Assembly (NCBI GenBank): GCA_019914945.1
Contig: CM034107.1
Span: 2,604,001-2,668,000 of the forward strand
DNA: 64,000 nucleotides
Reading direction: 5' to 3'
Origin: Typha latifolia
Lineage: Eukaryota; Streptophyta; Magnoliopsida; Poales; Typhaceae
Part shown: positions 1 through 13,280 of the stretch, piece by piece
How the letters are laid out: every line of letters starts with the position of its first letter
How positions within the stretch are numbered: the first letter of the stretch is position 1
The notes under the pieces: generated by a model
What the model was told of the DNA's origin: nothing
Databases searched by the model: none
The model's input: only the letters and a program-made list of their open reading frames with translations
Translations under genes and position numbers: made by a program

Positions 1-1133
1 ACCACTAAATCAAGGAACGGATAACAATAAGGGAAAAGAACGAGGTCACTGATATGGTGAGTCAATTCTTTCTGTTGGAGATCACAGCGGCATATTTTTT
101 GGGATCATGGTCCAAGAAATTCAGTGCAACTTTTTTTGCATGAACCACCCAAATCTATAGCATTTATCTAGACTTCCTAAGTGAGATGATTTTGCAAAAT
201 CAAATTGTTACTAATCCAACAGTGTTTATATATATATTTTTTACCCTCGATAGCCCGCATATCTTTATACTTTGTATTTTGATTAAATAAAAAAAAATCG
301 CAACACGTCGCTACTTCTATGTTTCTTTTGTCGTCGTTATGTCAGAGCTGCACTTGCGAAGCAGAGCAGCTGACTTTAACATGAAAGTTGATGAAAGTAG
401 AAAGTCATTCGTGCAGACATAATCTATTCCAAAACTTTGGCCGAGACAAGTGTCTTCTCTTGCTTTAGTGATTAAATTTCCATCTCATTGCTTTGGATTC
501 AACAAACTTAGATGTTAAAAAACGCAACCAGTCATTTAACTGATGATTCAAACTGAGGAAGATTGATATGAAAGAATTCCCACAGCTGGATTCCTAGCAA
601 CATTGGACAATGAGAGAGCTGCTTAGTGCTACAGTTAATCCTCCAGCCATGGAAGATCTATAAATCCTGCTACTAACCATTCCCTGAAGAAGAGAACAAA
701 GAAGAAAGAACAGAGCAACTACAAAATCAAAATGTGCGACTTGCTTCTTCTATGCTATCACCCTGTTTATATTTCTTCCACCTAATGAATAACATCTCCA
801 GAAAGAATATGAAGCATGGTTAAGATCTTAAAAATATTTAACTTAACCAAGAAAGTAAAGAAAGGGATTCCGAAGCAAAAGGAAATGTGATGAATATAAC
901 AAATTGAATTAAAATGCCACCTGAGGGCCCATTGACCATAATCAACTCCGCATGATCAATTCAATTATATATGCAGTGTCAAAAATTTCTACTGGTAGAA
1001 AGGAGCATACCGCTCCAGTTATTTTCCCGCCATAACAACAAACTCTATGGCTCAACTATTTTGCCTTCGTATTCTTTTATTGTATGGCAGAATCATCCTA
1101 TACCGTAGTCAAGAATTGATGATACATGTCAAC
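1..1133. other. 3' flank of citrate synthase, no other gene seen
   Basis: This stretch follows the stop codon of the minus-strand citrate synthase and should hold its 3' UTR and the downstream intergenic DNA. It is AT-rich, and both strands are closed by frequent stops. I see no conserved protein segment, RNA gene or transposon terminus. Confidence 0.5.
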
Positions 1134-4100
1134 TCAAGCAGCTTTTTTGCAGTAGTTTTCAAGCCATTCCATGGTCACACTCTTTGGTCTTTCAAGCGCC
1201 AAACCAAGAGCTCGGTCCCATACAAGCTGCATCACAAAGAGTAGTTTAGAATGAACTCACCTAAGAAATAAAAGAAACACCTGAAAATGCTGAAGAGATG
1301 TAGGAAGACAATACCTGGGAGCCTATCCCTATGCTTCTCGAGACACCAAAGAGTACAGTGTAATACCTGCGCATAGAAAGTTTTGATTGAATATTATTTA
1401 ACTATCTAAGCTATGTTAGTTTTAGGATGAATCATGCTACACCGAGTACTGTTTTAAGGGCAATATGTCCCTAATCAAGGTTATGAAACGAGCATTCCAG
1501 TTAGTTAGAAGGCCAGAGAAAGATGGAGGTCATGCGGAAGTATGAAGCCAATCAATAACTGGATTTCTTTTGGACTGTGTAACATTCAAGTATATCCAGT
1601 CAATAAAGAAGGCACGATCCTGCTTCTTGACTGCTCCAACTGTATCATCATTACTACTAGATACTTGAAGTACTGCTTTGGCAGGGGGAAAAAAGTTTTC
1701 CTTAAAACATTGCCGCAAAGTTGAAAGCCTACCTTGCTTCAGATAAACCAAAATAATTCAGGAGAACTCCACTATGAGCATCAACGTTGGGCCATGGGTT
1801 CTTAACCTGCAAGTATCCCAACGTACCAGCATTATTTCTGAACTTAAATTAGAAAGAGTAAATGCATGAACTCTTAAATCAAGCGATCCTAGAAGACATC
1901 ATCAATGTTTAAGATAAAAAATATGATAAGAAGCAAAAGGGATTCAACTATTTGTTGAACACACCAACTGTTCAAGCTCAGCTTGATAGCTGATAATGAT
2001 CTATAGGATATAAATATTACTTTAAACTAGAAAGGCATCTGAATGTACCTTGCCTAACTCAGTGAGTATTGGAGGAACAACTTCATATAACTTAGAAACC
2101 TGATAAGAAAACTCTGACAAATTCAGAGAAACAAAACAAATAGATATAGTCCAAAGTGGACACTGTTCTTAACAAAGAATCCATAATCAGATGTATACTA
2201 AGTATAAATTACAAACCAGCTGGAAAAGTGGGTCATCTGGTAAATGCTTTAATGCAAATTCCCTTTGGCACGTATATCGTGGATCTGTTTTACGTAGAAC
2301 TCCATGACCAAATCCAGGAACAACCTGGACGATATTTTCAAAATTAGAACATAAAAGAAAATGCTTGATATCAGCATTATTCAATTTCAATGAAGAAAGA
2401 AAAGGAAGTGATATAACAAAGGTGACATAGCACCCACATTGAAGACAGGACAGAACATAAAAAAAACCAATAATAAATCACCTTTTACCTCTATTGAGGT
2501 GAAATATTTTGAAATAGAAAGAAAATATCAAAGCAGATCTGGTTGAACTTTACCCACTAAAGCTTTACTCCTAAGCATAAAAGTAACCATATAAGTATAT
2601 AACTATATAAGTCATTTTTTTTCTTAAGTAGGAAGTGTTTCAAACTAGGATCAATACAAATTTCTCGTTTAGGAACTGATGCACTTGCTAGTCTGCTTAT
2701 TGCATATGTCAAGGTACTATTAAGTCTTACCTTCCCCACATGAACTAATCAGAGGTAGATTCTAATGACGACAAATGAGGTACCTTTCCACTATTCAAAG
2801 TCTTCCAGACGTAATCTTTCAACTGATCAGTTGTTATGTTTTCTCCGCATTCCCCTACCACAGATTTAATCCATAGGAGCACTTCCTGCATTAGGAGTGT
2901 AAAATAAGTGAAGTCTGGGAATATAATAAATTATTTAAAGTACATAATCAACTCTACAAGAAAATGTTTCTACTCCATAATCAGAAATGCATCTGTGGGA
3001 CAATTTTAAACTATAAGCTATATAAGCAAGCAGAAGTGCAAAAGGGAATTCAAATAGCTACAAACTTCCAGCGGATGATTTTTTCTTTTTCCTTTTAACA
3101 GAATGTGCTTATGGACCACTCAGTTTACCATCAGAATGCAATGAGAGCCACAACAACGAGCATTAAATAATATAGTACTTTGTTCAGTTCCAACTAGTGA
3201 GAAATCATTAGAGGATCAAGTAGCAGATCACAAACAGGGCAAAGAAATTGCACTCCCAAAATGTCTATAAAGCTCAACAGGTTTAGATGAGAAGTAATGG
3301 AGAAGCACTACTGTACCTGATTAGCCAGGCCATGGAGTGGCCCTGCTAAACCATTCAGTGCAGCCGCAAAAGAAAGAAATGGATCAGAGAGAGCACTGGC
3401 AACCTGATAATGAGTACAACATATCAGTTTTTATGGATTCATGCATATCAAAATTAAACTAATGTCAACAAATATTAGTTTAATATTCTAGAGAACACTT
3501 GCACAAATCATCAGAATTTCTACTACAGCCTAGTAGTTCAATTAGATGCCTTACAAGTTACAATGAAGATAAAGAAAACCGAAGCACCAACAGAGTATTG
3601 CATCTCTTACCAGATGAGCAGTATGGGCACTAACATTTCCACCTTCATGGTCACTGCATAATATGTAAAAACAATGTCAATTACTGAATTTATAATTCAG
3701 CAATGGATTGAATATCAGGATAAGATTAAATCATTAGCAGAAAAGCATAAAGAAAAAAGATGATCATTCGCAAGTCACCTATGGATTGTTACATAAAGTC
3801 TCATCAACTCCAGCATTTTGGGATCATCAAACCCAAGCATGTGGGAAAAATTTGCACCATAATCCAGGGAATCATCAGCAGGTATAACTTTCCCATCCTT
3901 GTAGATTCTTGAAAGAATTACACAACAGAAGATATAAGATTATTGCATACACAGAACGAAAGATAATTTCGACATATTTCATTAGATATCAGTTATTTCC
4001 ATCAATATACATTCATAAATATATATAGAAACCCAGAAGGATGCAAGTTACCTCCGATAAACATAAGAAGCCACCACTGGAACCCTGGCAATCAAATTCA

Positions 4101-7100
4101 TAGAATCCTCATATGTTGGCTCCCAAAACCTGTCAAGAGTGATGCGTTTGTCAAAACTTCAGATAAAAGTATCTTAATAATTATGAGTGGAAGTAAAGAA
4201 ATTAGACATTTACTTTGCTTTTGGCATCCCTTTGTCATATGCCTTTTGGAATTCACTTTCAACCTGGCACGAGACAGCAGAAAAGCTTAGAGATATGACA
4301 AAGCAAAACTTGAAGTTGAGGGTAACGTGGCTGCCAAAAAGGCAATTTTCTGCGACTTCAATCCCTAAATTATTTTTCCAAATTCAAAAATGATAATAGA
4401 CTGATACACTGAAATGTATTTGTCTGAGGACAATAGTGTTCTAAAAGGGATCAACAGATTTCCAATGCCTAAACCAACTGCATTGAATATATGTTGGAGG
4501 GGGCAAATGCTGGTGCATACATTCCAGATTTGCTGAGAAATTCAATAAGTTAAAAGAGTATAAAAGTATGTATGAAGGGTTGGGAGGAAGAATGTTTGGA
4601 GAAAGATGATTAAGCATTTCATCAATAATTTTAGGATCTATTCTGGTTACTATTAATTGAAAATTGGTATAGTGCTGTGTTACAAGTTCAGACAACAAAC
4701 ATCTATCGGCACCAAGCCATCAGTAATCAATCAAGACTAAACATAGATGAGTGTAAGACTATTCCGTGTTTATAAGACATGCTAATTCTTTAGCTGTTGG
4801 TCAAAATGAAAAGGAACATATAGGTCAGTCTGCATCTCACATATACATCCTATTTAATTGAACTACCCCTAGTCTCCAAAAGCATTGGCTGGTATATACC
4901 TGAAGTGCCATAATTCCAGTGGTAAATTGTGTCATTGGATGAGCTGTCACAGGGAGAGCATCTATTGCCTTGTAAACATGATCTGCATCCATATCCAATA
5001 GCATAAAGTTCATAAAGAGTCAAAGACTGTCACAATGGAAGGATGATAACTCCCCTGAAATTGATGAGACCCAATCAAGCATATGTGAAACACTCAATAA
5101 TATGTTCTGCATAAGATGCTTAAAAAGCGGTAATACTTTTAGTCTTTTACTCCATAATTTATGTATTAGATAACTCAAATAAGATTGAGTATGGTAATAT
5201 TTCTCAGTTTTTTTTTCTTTTGGCACCTCAAGCTCTATGAAAATTCCAGATCAATGATGGTGATTTTTTTTGTTTCCATTTCAAAGAAAAGCACAGTTGA
5301 TTTGTGACATCAAGATGCCCTGATAAATGCCAATTTCAAAGTTCTCAAATCATAAATAACATAAATGTATTACACTATGCCAGTGACAAGCTTACATCAA
5401 AAGTTCAAAATTAGCATAATATAAACTGTTGTAAGTATTTCCACCAATTAAAATTTTTTATCATGCAGAAAGCATAGGCTGCAAAAGATCTGCCAGGCCA
5501 GGAGAGTGCTATTATCTAAAATAATTCAACTTGCTTACATTAAATAACTTCCTTTGTGCAAATTATAAGGTAACCTGTGAAGCCAGACAAAAGAAAATAA
5601 CCTGGAATCTTAGAACGACTATGCAATTCCTTGGATAATGCATCAGCTTGTTCTTGGCTTGGAACCTGTCGTAAGAGGAGAGCCAATGTGAATGATGCAG
5701 TAGCTAACATCCTGTTCGAAGTACAAATACCCAGAACATATTTTATGCTAAAGGTCATTTTTCCCTCTATAACAGCTTCAATTAGAGATTAAGCTACAAA
5801 AGGAAAGGCCTTAGGGTTGGCCCACCATATTAAATAGTATTACTACATAAAAGCTAACACATAGCCCACGCTAGCAAACATGTACAGGAGCATAAGTAGA
5901 ATTTGGGGCAATAAACAAATAACATCCTCTGATAAAGTTCCAGAATAAGGTTCACCTCATTGAGTTGGAAAACCTCTCATCCATAACTGATAATACCTAG
6001 GAGGCACTGAAGGAAGTCCGTCTAATTAAAATTTCTAAATAATCAGTAGATGTATTCCTCCACAAATCAAACAACAATGGATTGGCTTAAAAAAGACCAA
6101 CATTTGAACACTTCTCTAGAAGCAAAACATTATATCAAATAAAACATTACACATATAGATGAAGGATCTCCATAATTTTCACAATGCCCATTCTTATATG
6201 TGATATTTCCATGCATGACATAATCTCAATAAGACAATTAAAGGGTCAGCTGCTTCCGGTCCTTCCAAACCAATGGAAGAAGGGATCCAACTCCAGTTAG
6301 CCTTATCATTATTCTTTTTTTTTTATGACATCATTATGCTGCTAGAGCTGATGTCAAAGCAAGATTAATAACCTAAAAATACATGGAATGCCTCAGAAGT
6401 GGTTGAACTTCTAGTTTAAGTTAAACTACCTTTTGGCCTAGATTTTGTAGCAAGACAAAGATAAATCATCCAAACATATATGGAGGAACTCGGACCCGTC
6501 ACAAATGTAACTAGTTCACTACATTTATCTTAGTATCTAAAAGCAGTATATAAATATATTGTTCCTCTTGTTCATATATCCCCCATCAATATTTTTGTTC
6601 ATTGTAATAGATGCCCAACATACTGATGCACTCTTGGCATTCATAAAAAAAAAACGAATACACATGCAAGTACGAAAAAAAGCAATTGACTTGGTTCATT
6701 TCAAGATGAAAAAAAGGTCATTCAATAACCTTTCCAGTCAAAAGAAGCCAAAGGAGACCCTCAGGCAATGGCTCTCCTCCTTGAATCGCAGATGGCAACA
6801 TCTTCTGGCATTCAGGAATGGATAACCCCCTAAAACGGATACCCTTTAAAAACAAGATAATATGGTTAGTTAGTCAACTTTCCAAAATCTAGTGTTTTTC
6901 TAGACAAAATATACCATAGAAGATAAAAGAATAACACATGACAAATAAGCACAGAGATCATGTCTCTTAAAGATTATGCAACACAATATATGTGAGTTTG
7001 AATAGAACCATGCACCTCATCTGGGTCAAGCAATGACGTTTCCCACAGTAATCCAGTCATTCCCCTCATTCCACCAATAACCTACCAAAATGTAAGTTAA

Positions 7101-8553
7101 GAATCAATGTAAACAGCATAACAATTAGACTAGTCCAACAAACTCAGCTATCATCCAATAGCGCAAGGGTTCTACATATTTGAGGAATATGAAAGGCAGG
7201 CAAAACCTATACTGCTAGAAAATTTCTACTACATTTTTAAGTTCAAATTTTGTAAGCACATGGAAATTATAGTAGTATACCATATCCACTGTGATGTTCC
7301 CAAGTTGAACTTTTCCATGTTCTGATTTCAGTTTCTTCAAGCGTTCCTGTCAGCAACAACAATAATAAGATCAGCTATTCATCAGTAAGATATGATTGTG
7401 GCGCTTAGGAAGAAATAAAATCTTAATTTCTGAGCATAGATAAACTACTGGTTATAATAAACTAACATATTTCAATGACAATAAAGTGAGATGTCAGAAT
7501 TACATACTGAGCATGGTAGAGTTGATGATAATTCGAAACAGATAACACGGAAAGGAAAAAAACACATAAAATAGTAAAAACTACTCTAAAGAAGAAAAAC
7601 CTGTTGTTCAGGAATCAGGTCCTTCAGTTGGGCACGGAGATCCTGCACGATTAATAATAGCTCAAGCATCAATCTACAATGCTAAACCAATGAAGAAACT
7701 AGCAGTAAACAAATAATTTTGCATGCACCAAAACAACATTTGAGGTGAGCCGCACTCCCAGATATTAAAACAAAAGGCAACAAGAAAGAAATTAACATGT
7801 AACTCCTACTAAACAGGAGCTCAATGACTTGGACAAAATGGCACTCCATTTTGTGTAGGGTTATCCAGTTAGATGTCATTTGAGAAGCTTGGACATCCCA
7901 CTCAAAAAAAAAAAAAAAAGCATTTAAAGCAAGTGGATCAGTTGGTTCTTAGCTTAGAAAACAATGAAGAATTTTCTGAGAAGGAAACTAATTGAACTTT
8001 TTTATTCCTAGATAGGTACTTTTCTATTATAAACATACTCATGGAGGTCTGAAGGAATCTGTAGATTCTCTTACTGTGGAGAAGAAAAATGAATGCAAAC
8101 AAACCAAAGCAGATGAATTGTTCAACTAGCTTAGCACATAGAAATTTACAATGAACAAATGGTAAATTTATGACAATCAAGAAATATGCAGATATTTAAG
8201 TAAGCAGTTAAAATCAACAAATTATGAGTGAAATGCAACAGTGAAACAGATCATATCATACAAGATCTGAAGCAGTTTGGATTTGTAACCACCGAATGGA
8301 ACCCAACGAGCTGGACTGCTGGGCCTGGAATCAGAATCACCAAAATATTTAGAGTATTAACAGAGTAAGAACATCAAAATATCCACACAAAAAAAATATC
8401 GACTCTATCTTCTCCTTATTCAGCATTAGAACTATCAAAGAAACTACTATCTACTCCACATAGAATTCGAAATTGAGCATAGATGAATCACGTATCACTT
8501 ACAAGACGAGATCTAATCTTGGACAGCGCCGCAACACTGCGGAAGAAAGCCAT
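1134..8553 (-). CDS. CS: Citrate synthase, mitochondrial (complete, 19 coding exons)
   Basis: Condenses acetyl-CoA and oxaloacetate to citrate, the entry step of the TCA cycle, in the mitochondrial matrix. Exons on the minus strand: 8503-8553, 8262-8324, 7601-7642, 7281-7346, 7016-7081, 6730-6843, 5602-5665, 4900-4982, 4214-4263, 4052-4129, 3779-3907, 3611-3653, 3317-3403, 2784-2885, 2217-2324, 2049-2099, 1733-1806, 1315-1366, 1134-1226. They sum to 1416 nt (471 aa), the usual length of the plant mitochondrial enzyme, and all phases join. The N-terminus ([17 protein letters not shown]) is rich in Arg and Ser with no acids, as expected for a matrix presequence. Family signatures are present: [19 protein letters not shown], the histidine in GPLHGLANQ, the second histidine in [16 protein letters not shown], and the catalytic Asp in NVDAHSG. 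The protein ends in LENYCKKAA. Peroxisomal isoforms differ at the N-terminus, so the mitochondrial form is clear. The start is the first ATG of the presequence. No defect seen. Confidence 0.96.
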
Positions 8554-8579
8554 TCTTCCCAAGTTCAACTAGAATTCCC

Positions 8580-8825
8580 CTGAAAACTAACAAAAACAGG
8601 GATCTTTTGTCAGCAAAAAAAGAAATCTTCATGAATCAAACTTTTAAATATGACATTCAAAGTAAAGCAAGATAGTTTCATCTAACAAGTCAGTATAAGA
8701 AAACCGCGCCTAAACCCGATCAAGAACTAGGGTTAGGTACAGAATCTTCTCCAACACTTCCACAAAAGGAGGAAACCCACAGGGATGCACAGATTAACGA
8801 CCAATAAAAGAGCGGCTCAAATTAC
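8580..8825 (-). other. Possible 5'-UTR intron of citrate synthase
   Basis: Reading the minus strand, a pyrimidine-rich stretch ends in TTTTCAG at 8580, about 27 bases before the ATG. A candidate donor (TTCTG followed by GTAATTT) lies at 8825. Removing this gives a leader continuing into the CT-rich stretch near 8830-8870. This is splice-pattern inference only. Confidence 0.35.
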
Positions 8826-9053
8826 CAGAACAAAGCGATCAAGAGAGAGAGAGACGAAGCAAAACGCCCCTTTACTTCTCTTACTTCCTATAAAGAAATG
8901 GAAGGGCCAAGAGCATCTATTCAACCAAATTCCGGTTATACCCCTACGGTGGTCATTCGGGGAAGTTCTTGGAATAATTTTCTCTTCCCAAAATTCGCCC
9001 TCCAGAAGGGCAGCGCTGACCGTGCGAGCGGAATCAGACGGTTCAGGCAGCTG

Positions 9054-9061
9054 ACACGTGG
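9054..9061. promoter_or_regulatory. G-box/ABRE (ACACGTGG) upstream of citrate synthase
   Basis: A palindromic CACGTG core lies about 500 bp upstream of the citrate synthase ATG, in a locally GC-rich stretch (9000-9180) that looks like the proximal promoter. G-boxes bind bZIP and bHLH factors. Assignment to this gene is positional. Confidence 0.35.
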
Positions 9062-10656
9062 GCCAAGGCGGCGCGACCGCGCGGACCCGATACTGTCGGA
9101 AAAGGATCGGGAAAAAGTCGCTTTGGAAATAATATCGGAAGGGAAACGAGCCGAGGAAACGAGCTTAGATCTCGGAGCAGAGTAATTGGGCTTTTTCTAC
9201 AAAGCCCAATAAATAAGAAAATTTGGGGGCTTTCTAACAAGGTGCTCTTGATTGCTTCCACTCAATATTTCTCTCTAAATTATTTATTAATCTTGAGCTT
9301 TGGAATGTAAATATTACTCGGTTAATGAATTAGAATGTGATATTTAAAAAGGTGATGTATTTTTGTGTCGCATGGCGAAAATATATTTTTCACTAAGGAT
9401 CTCTTTCCTAAATAAATCTTGGAAAAAAAAATCAATGACAAAAATGCCTCTTATGCGAAGGAATTTAAAGCCCTAATTAATTTTTTAATGATGGTTCATA
9501 TACTTCTATTATCCTGTTAATTTTGCATCTATATTAATATTTATGTTATTTTCATAATAATTAGTTGTTGAGATTTTCTTTGTCTTTTATACTTCTATAT
9601 CTATTACTACAGGCCTGTTTGTTATTGACTAAGAAGAAAACAATTATGTCTAGGTCGTTTATAATAAGTGGCAATCCTATCTTCTCCAAAAGACAAGTAG
9701 AAGACAAACAATTATAATTTTTTCCCCTATATTTGCTCATGGGAACCATCCATGATCATCTTTAAAAGTCAAACTCTTTTATCCAACAAAAAAAAAAGAA
9801 AAATAATTATAAGGGAAACAAACTGACATTGAATAAGAGAGCTTAGAAGTAGTACAAGTTAACCATATAAAAGTTATGCAGAAAAAAAAAATCTCTAAAA
9901 ATGTTAGAGTTTGGATGGATAGAGATTAATATCAATTCATTTGGCAAAAGGACCTGTAATTATCATGCCAAAATACTTCAAAACATATGGGTTTTAGTAT
10001 TCAAGTATTTAGCATCCCACCAAACACAAAAAAATCACATCAACTACCCTTATTTTTACAGTACAAATGGCAATACACACATAATGCAGGGCATAAAATG
10101 ATTATTGTGCCACTATAATTTTGAATAATTTCTAAATTTGATAAGAGAAGCAGATCTGTGAGTAATGGCCTATATGGCTAATATCTTCATATAATCAATG
10201 CCTTACTGCCTTAATTCAAGTCAACTCTCCCTTTAATTTAGATTGCATTATTGGATGAAGTACAGGAAAATTATAACCACTTGTCCACTACTACATTGCT
10301 CATCTACCTCTTGCTCAATTGTATTTACTAATATAATGCCACAATGGCCCATTATTGATGGAGTATTTTAGAGAGTTTTGAAGCTCATGCATTAATATCT
10401 TCTCCTTATGACTGTCGTTGATGCTGTGGATTAAGCTTGGGCTGTGGACTTACTTCTCCGTTTAAAATCTTAAGGCGGTGTATAATGTTTATTTTAAGCT
10501 ATTATTTTCTGTATCTCTATAGCTCTTGTGAGTTTGATACTTATGTTTTAATAGTTGTGCAGTTTCAGATTGGAGGTTTGTCTTACTTACTTTCTCAATT
10601 TATTGTATAAAATGTATGACATCTTTTAACTTAGCTGATATAAAAACTTATCCCCT

Positions 10657-10657
10657 C

Positions 10658-10691
<34 letters not shown>

Positions 10692-10692
10692 G
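10657..10692. repeat. Compound microsatellite (CT)n(TA)n
   Basis: A run of CT dinucleotides passes directly into a run of TA dinucleotides. Simple sequence repeat in intergenic DNA with no evident function. Confidence 0.85.
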
Positions 10693-11435
10693 AAAAGAGA
10701 ATATTATTTAATGCCTCATTTGCTAGTTTGATTAATGTCTAAGGATAATAAAACACAGGAGGCCCTTAAGGGACAGCTTGTGTTACATTATTTTTAATGA
10801 GCTAGAATGTGCTAGGGTTGAATAAAGCATAATTTAATTGTTAAAGGGATCCAGTGGGGGAATAATTCCTCTTGCTACTATTATTTTAGGGGCCAATTCC
10901 AAATTGTTTGGGTGGATGAAGGGATATATGAAAGTGTCACTACTACTAATAAAGGGACAAATTGATGTAGTAGAGGGCTAAGGATGGGCACCAAAAGACA
11001 AGAAGGAAGATATATAGTACAAGACTACAAGTCAGCAAGGAGTTTTCTTCTCTAGACTTCTCTTCTCTAGACTTGGAATAGCAACTGTTTTTTTTTTAGA
11101 ATCTTATGATTTATACCCTATATTTTACTCTCTTTATTATTAAATCTACTCATTTTGTTATCTCCAAAGCACTCTATTGGTTGTCTAAAAGAATTTTTAA
11201 GTAACATAAATAAGAAATAAAAAACTATATAGTAGAATGTTGATGATAATAAGAGCAAATTAAAGGCAGGGTGCAAATTATTAATTTACCTTTTTTTTCT
11301 TTTAAATTTTAGTAGAGATTGCATTTAGTAGATTGGAAAACATGGATTTAACCATATCCATATTTAAGGCTCAAATAGACTCCATTATATAGAATATAAA
11401 ATAAAAAATCACTAGAAAATTTAAGCTTGCTAGTA

Positions 11436-11447
11436 TGGTATCAAAGC
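11436..11447 (+). mobile_element. Possible fossil retrotransposon primer-binding site
   Basis: TGGTATCAAAGC differs by one base from the initiator-tRNA-Met primer-binding site TGGTATCAGAGC used by most plant LTR retrotransposons. The surrounding DNA is too decayed to define an LTR or coding region. The match could be chance. Confidence 0.2.
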
Positions 11448-12746
11448 ATAGATATATCTTGAGTTTCAATCTTATCAAACTCATATATCATCTAAAATAA
11501 TATAAAAAATATATTCATTTAAGTCAAATTTACTTTATGGGCCTATTAAAATATTTTAAACTAAAAAATAAAAAATAATTAGAATATAAAATATAAAATT
11601 GTCGCATTACATTTTTGGTACGAAAGAATTAAATAGTATTTCCCAAATAAATAAGTAAGCAAATAATGTGCTTTGCTGAGGTTGCTACATTGGTGATAAT
11701 TAAATATCAAGTGGGATGAATCAAAAGATGAGTCAATCTCAAAGTTTTGGTAGGGTTGGTATTGCTGGGGTCTGGCAAAGTTGTCCTTTGTGCTATATTT
11801 ATTTCTAATCCATTCTCAGATCTAATGCATGGACTTCTTTAAATAATCTTATTCATATATTATGAGAATATTAAAAGGTTTTCTTTGTATTTCTTATTTC
11901 AGCTCCTCTTATTTGCTCTAATCACTAAAATATAAAACCAGTTGCTTATTAATATTGCATTCTTTACAATTATAATTTCTCTGACTGAAAATATTCATTT
12001 GGATGCTGGAGAAATCCCACAATGCATATTGCTGTAATTAAAACTAGCCCAACTTAGGAAGAAAGCCTTTGATTTGAGATTACATGGTTGAAGAGGATCT
12101 TTGCAACATATAATATTAGATATTCAATTAAAAAAAACAATATGCTTTAGTAGAAAATTGATACAAATCTATGGTCCTCAATTAACTAATAATTAGACAT
12201 AGAGAATTTAATTGAAACCACATAAAGCTTTTTTCCTTGAATATCATCTTAAGATAGAAGAACATGTCTGTATGACTATATATATATATATTTATAAGTG
12301 AGATTTTTTTTTGCGTGTGTACCACTCAAGAGCACTTTATTTGTTTGTATACCTTATTAATTTAGTAGATAACGTAATAAAATTGCCATTATTTAAGAGC
12401 AATATATGCACAAAAAATTACTCATATATCCTTCTAGTATTAAACAAATTAAAACTTAATTGTTGGTTAAACTTTTATAAGCATTTATATAAAAATAAGG
12501 GGTTTATGAAATATGTATATAAAATTTAATAAGTGTTTTAATATATATATATATACATATGAACTTTAGAGATATACAGGAAGATTTACAACAAGATCAT
12601 GCCATGTATCTACTTTTCGAGAGTGATGATGTCATAAGAACCAAACAAGAATGAGGTAAGAGAGAGAAAGGGTCCCTTCTCTCTCTCCCCCATTTCCCTT
12701 CACATTTCTCTCATTCGCATCGAGCTATATACTTCTCCATCCATAG

Positions 12747-12754
12747 TATATAAA
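12747..12754 (+). promoter_or_regulatory. TATA box of the VQ-motif gene
   Basis: TATATAAA lies 65 bp before the ATG of the VQ gene and downstream of a CT-rich tract at 12671-12720. Spacing fits a short leader of roughly 35 bases. Confidence 0.6.
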
Positions 12755-12818
12755 CAACCATCCTTCATCCATTCTTCTACCTCAGCTCCAACCCACCCCA
12801 ATTCTAGAAGAAGAAGAG

Positions 12819-13280
12819 ATGGAGGAGTTCATGAAGCCACGAGCTCACAACAAGGGGGCGGCGGCGGCGGCGCTCGCCATGCATAGAGACTCGCATATGG
12901 TGTCAAAGATGAAGCCCAAGATCAGGATAATTCATATCTTTGCACCCGAGATCATAAAGACCGACGTCGAGAATTTCCGCGAGCTTGTCCAGCGGCTGAC
13001 CGGAAAACCTACAAAGGAGATCGACGGTAGGAACAAGAAGGCGGCGGCGGCGGCGCGGCCGCGTGCTATTCATCCACCGGAGTATCGAGAGACGTCGCAA
13101 GTGGAGAATGTTAAGCGAGAGATCGGGGAAGAGGAGGAGGAAGGGAGGAAATTATGGGTAGATGGTAGCTCCGGAGGATTCTTGAATGGATTGGAAGAGG
13201 ATGACGATGTAGACTTCTTCCATGGTTTTGGAGAATATTCATTGTTTCCTTTTCTCAGCATGGATGATGTTCGGCAATGA
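12819..13280 (+). CDS. VQ motif-containing protein, 153 aa, intronless
   Basis: Plant-specific nuclear co-regulator family whose VQ core binds WRKY transcription factors and sometimes MAP kinase substrates. The defining motif is visible at about residues 47-56 as FRELVQRLTG, a match to FxxxVQxLTG, preceded by the family-typical segment KPKIRIIHIFAPEIIKTDVE. N-terminal (KGAAAAALA) and central (KKAAAAARPRA) alanine runs flank it. The C-terminal third is acidic (GEEEEEG, LEEDDDVDFF) and ends in a hydrophobic SLFPFLSMDD segment resembling the activation-like tails of VQ proteins. Single exon, as is usual for the family. The start is the first ATG after a consensus TATA box. An A-rich signal (AATAAATATTG) near 13380 may serve polyadenylation. 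Which family member it is cannot be decided here. Confidence 0.9.
   Translation: MEEFMKPRAHNKGAAAAALAMHRDSHMVSKMKPKIRIIHIFAPEIIKTDVENFRELVQRLTGKPTKEIDGRNKKAAAAARPRAIHPPEYRETSQVENVKREIGEEEEEGRKLWVDGSSGGFLNGLEEDDDVDFFHGFGEYSLFPFLSMDDVRQ

Larger units (their letters stand above)
9262..12620. other. AT-rich intergenic region
   Basis: Between the citrate synthase promoter and the VQ gene. It is very AT-rich, with homopolymer and dinucleotide runs, and no conserved coding segment on either strand. Short open frames (for example near 9901-10101 and 12311-12529) are low-complexity and unsupported. It contains a CT/TA microsatellite and one primer-binding-site-like fossil, listed separately. Confidence 0.5.

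Noticed and set aside
12903..13261. Antisense frames opposite the VQ gene
   Set aside because: By-products of GC-rich codons; the sense frame has the VQ motif, TATA box and acidic tail.
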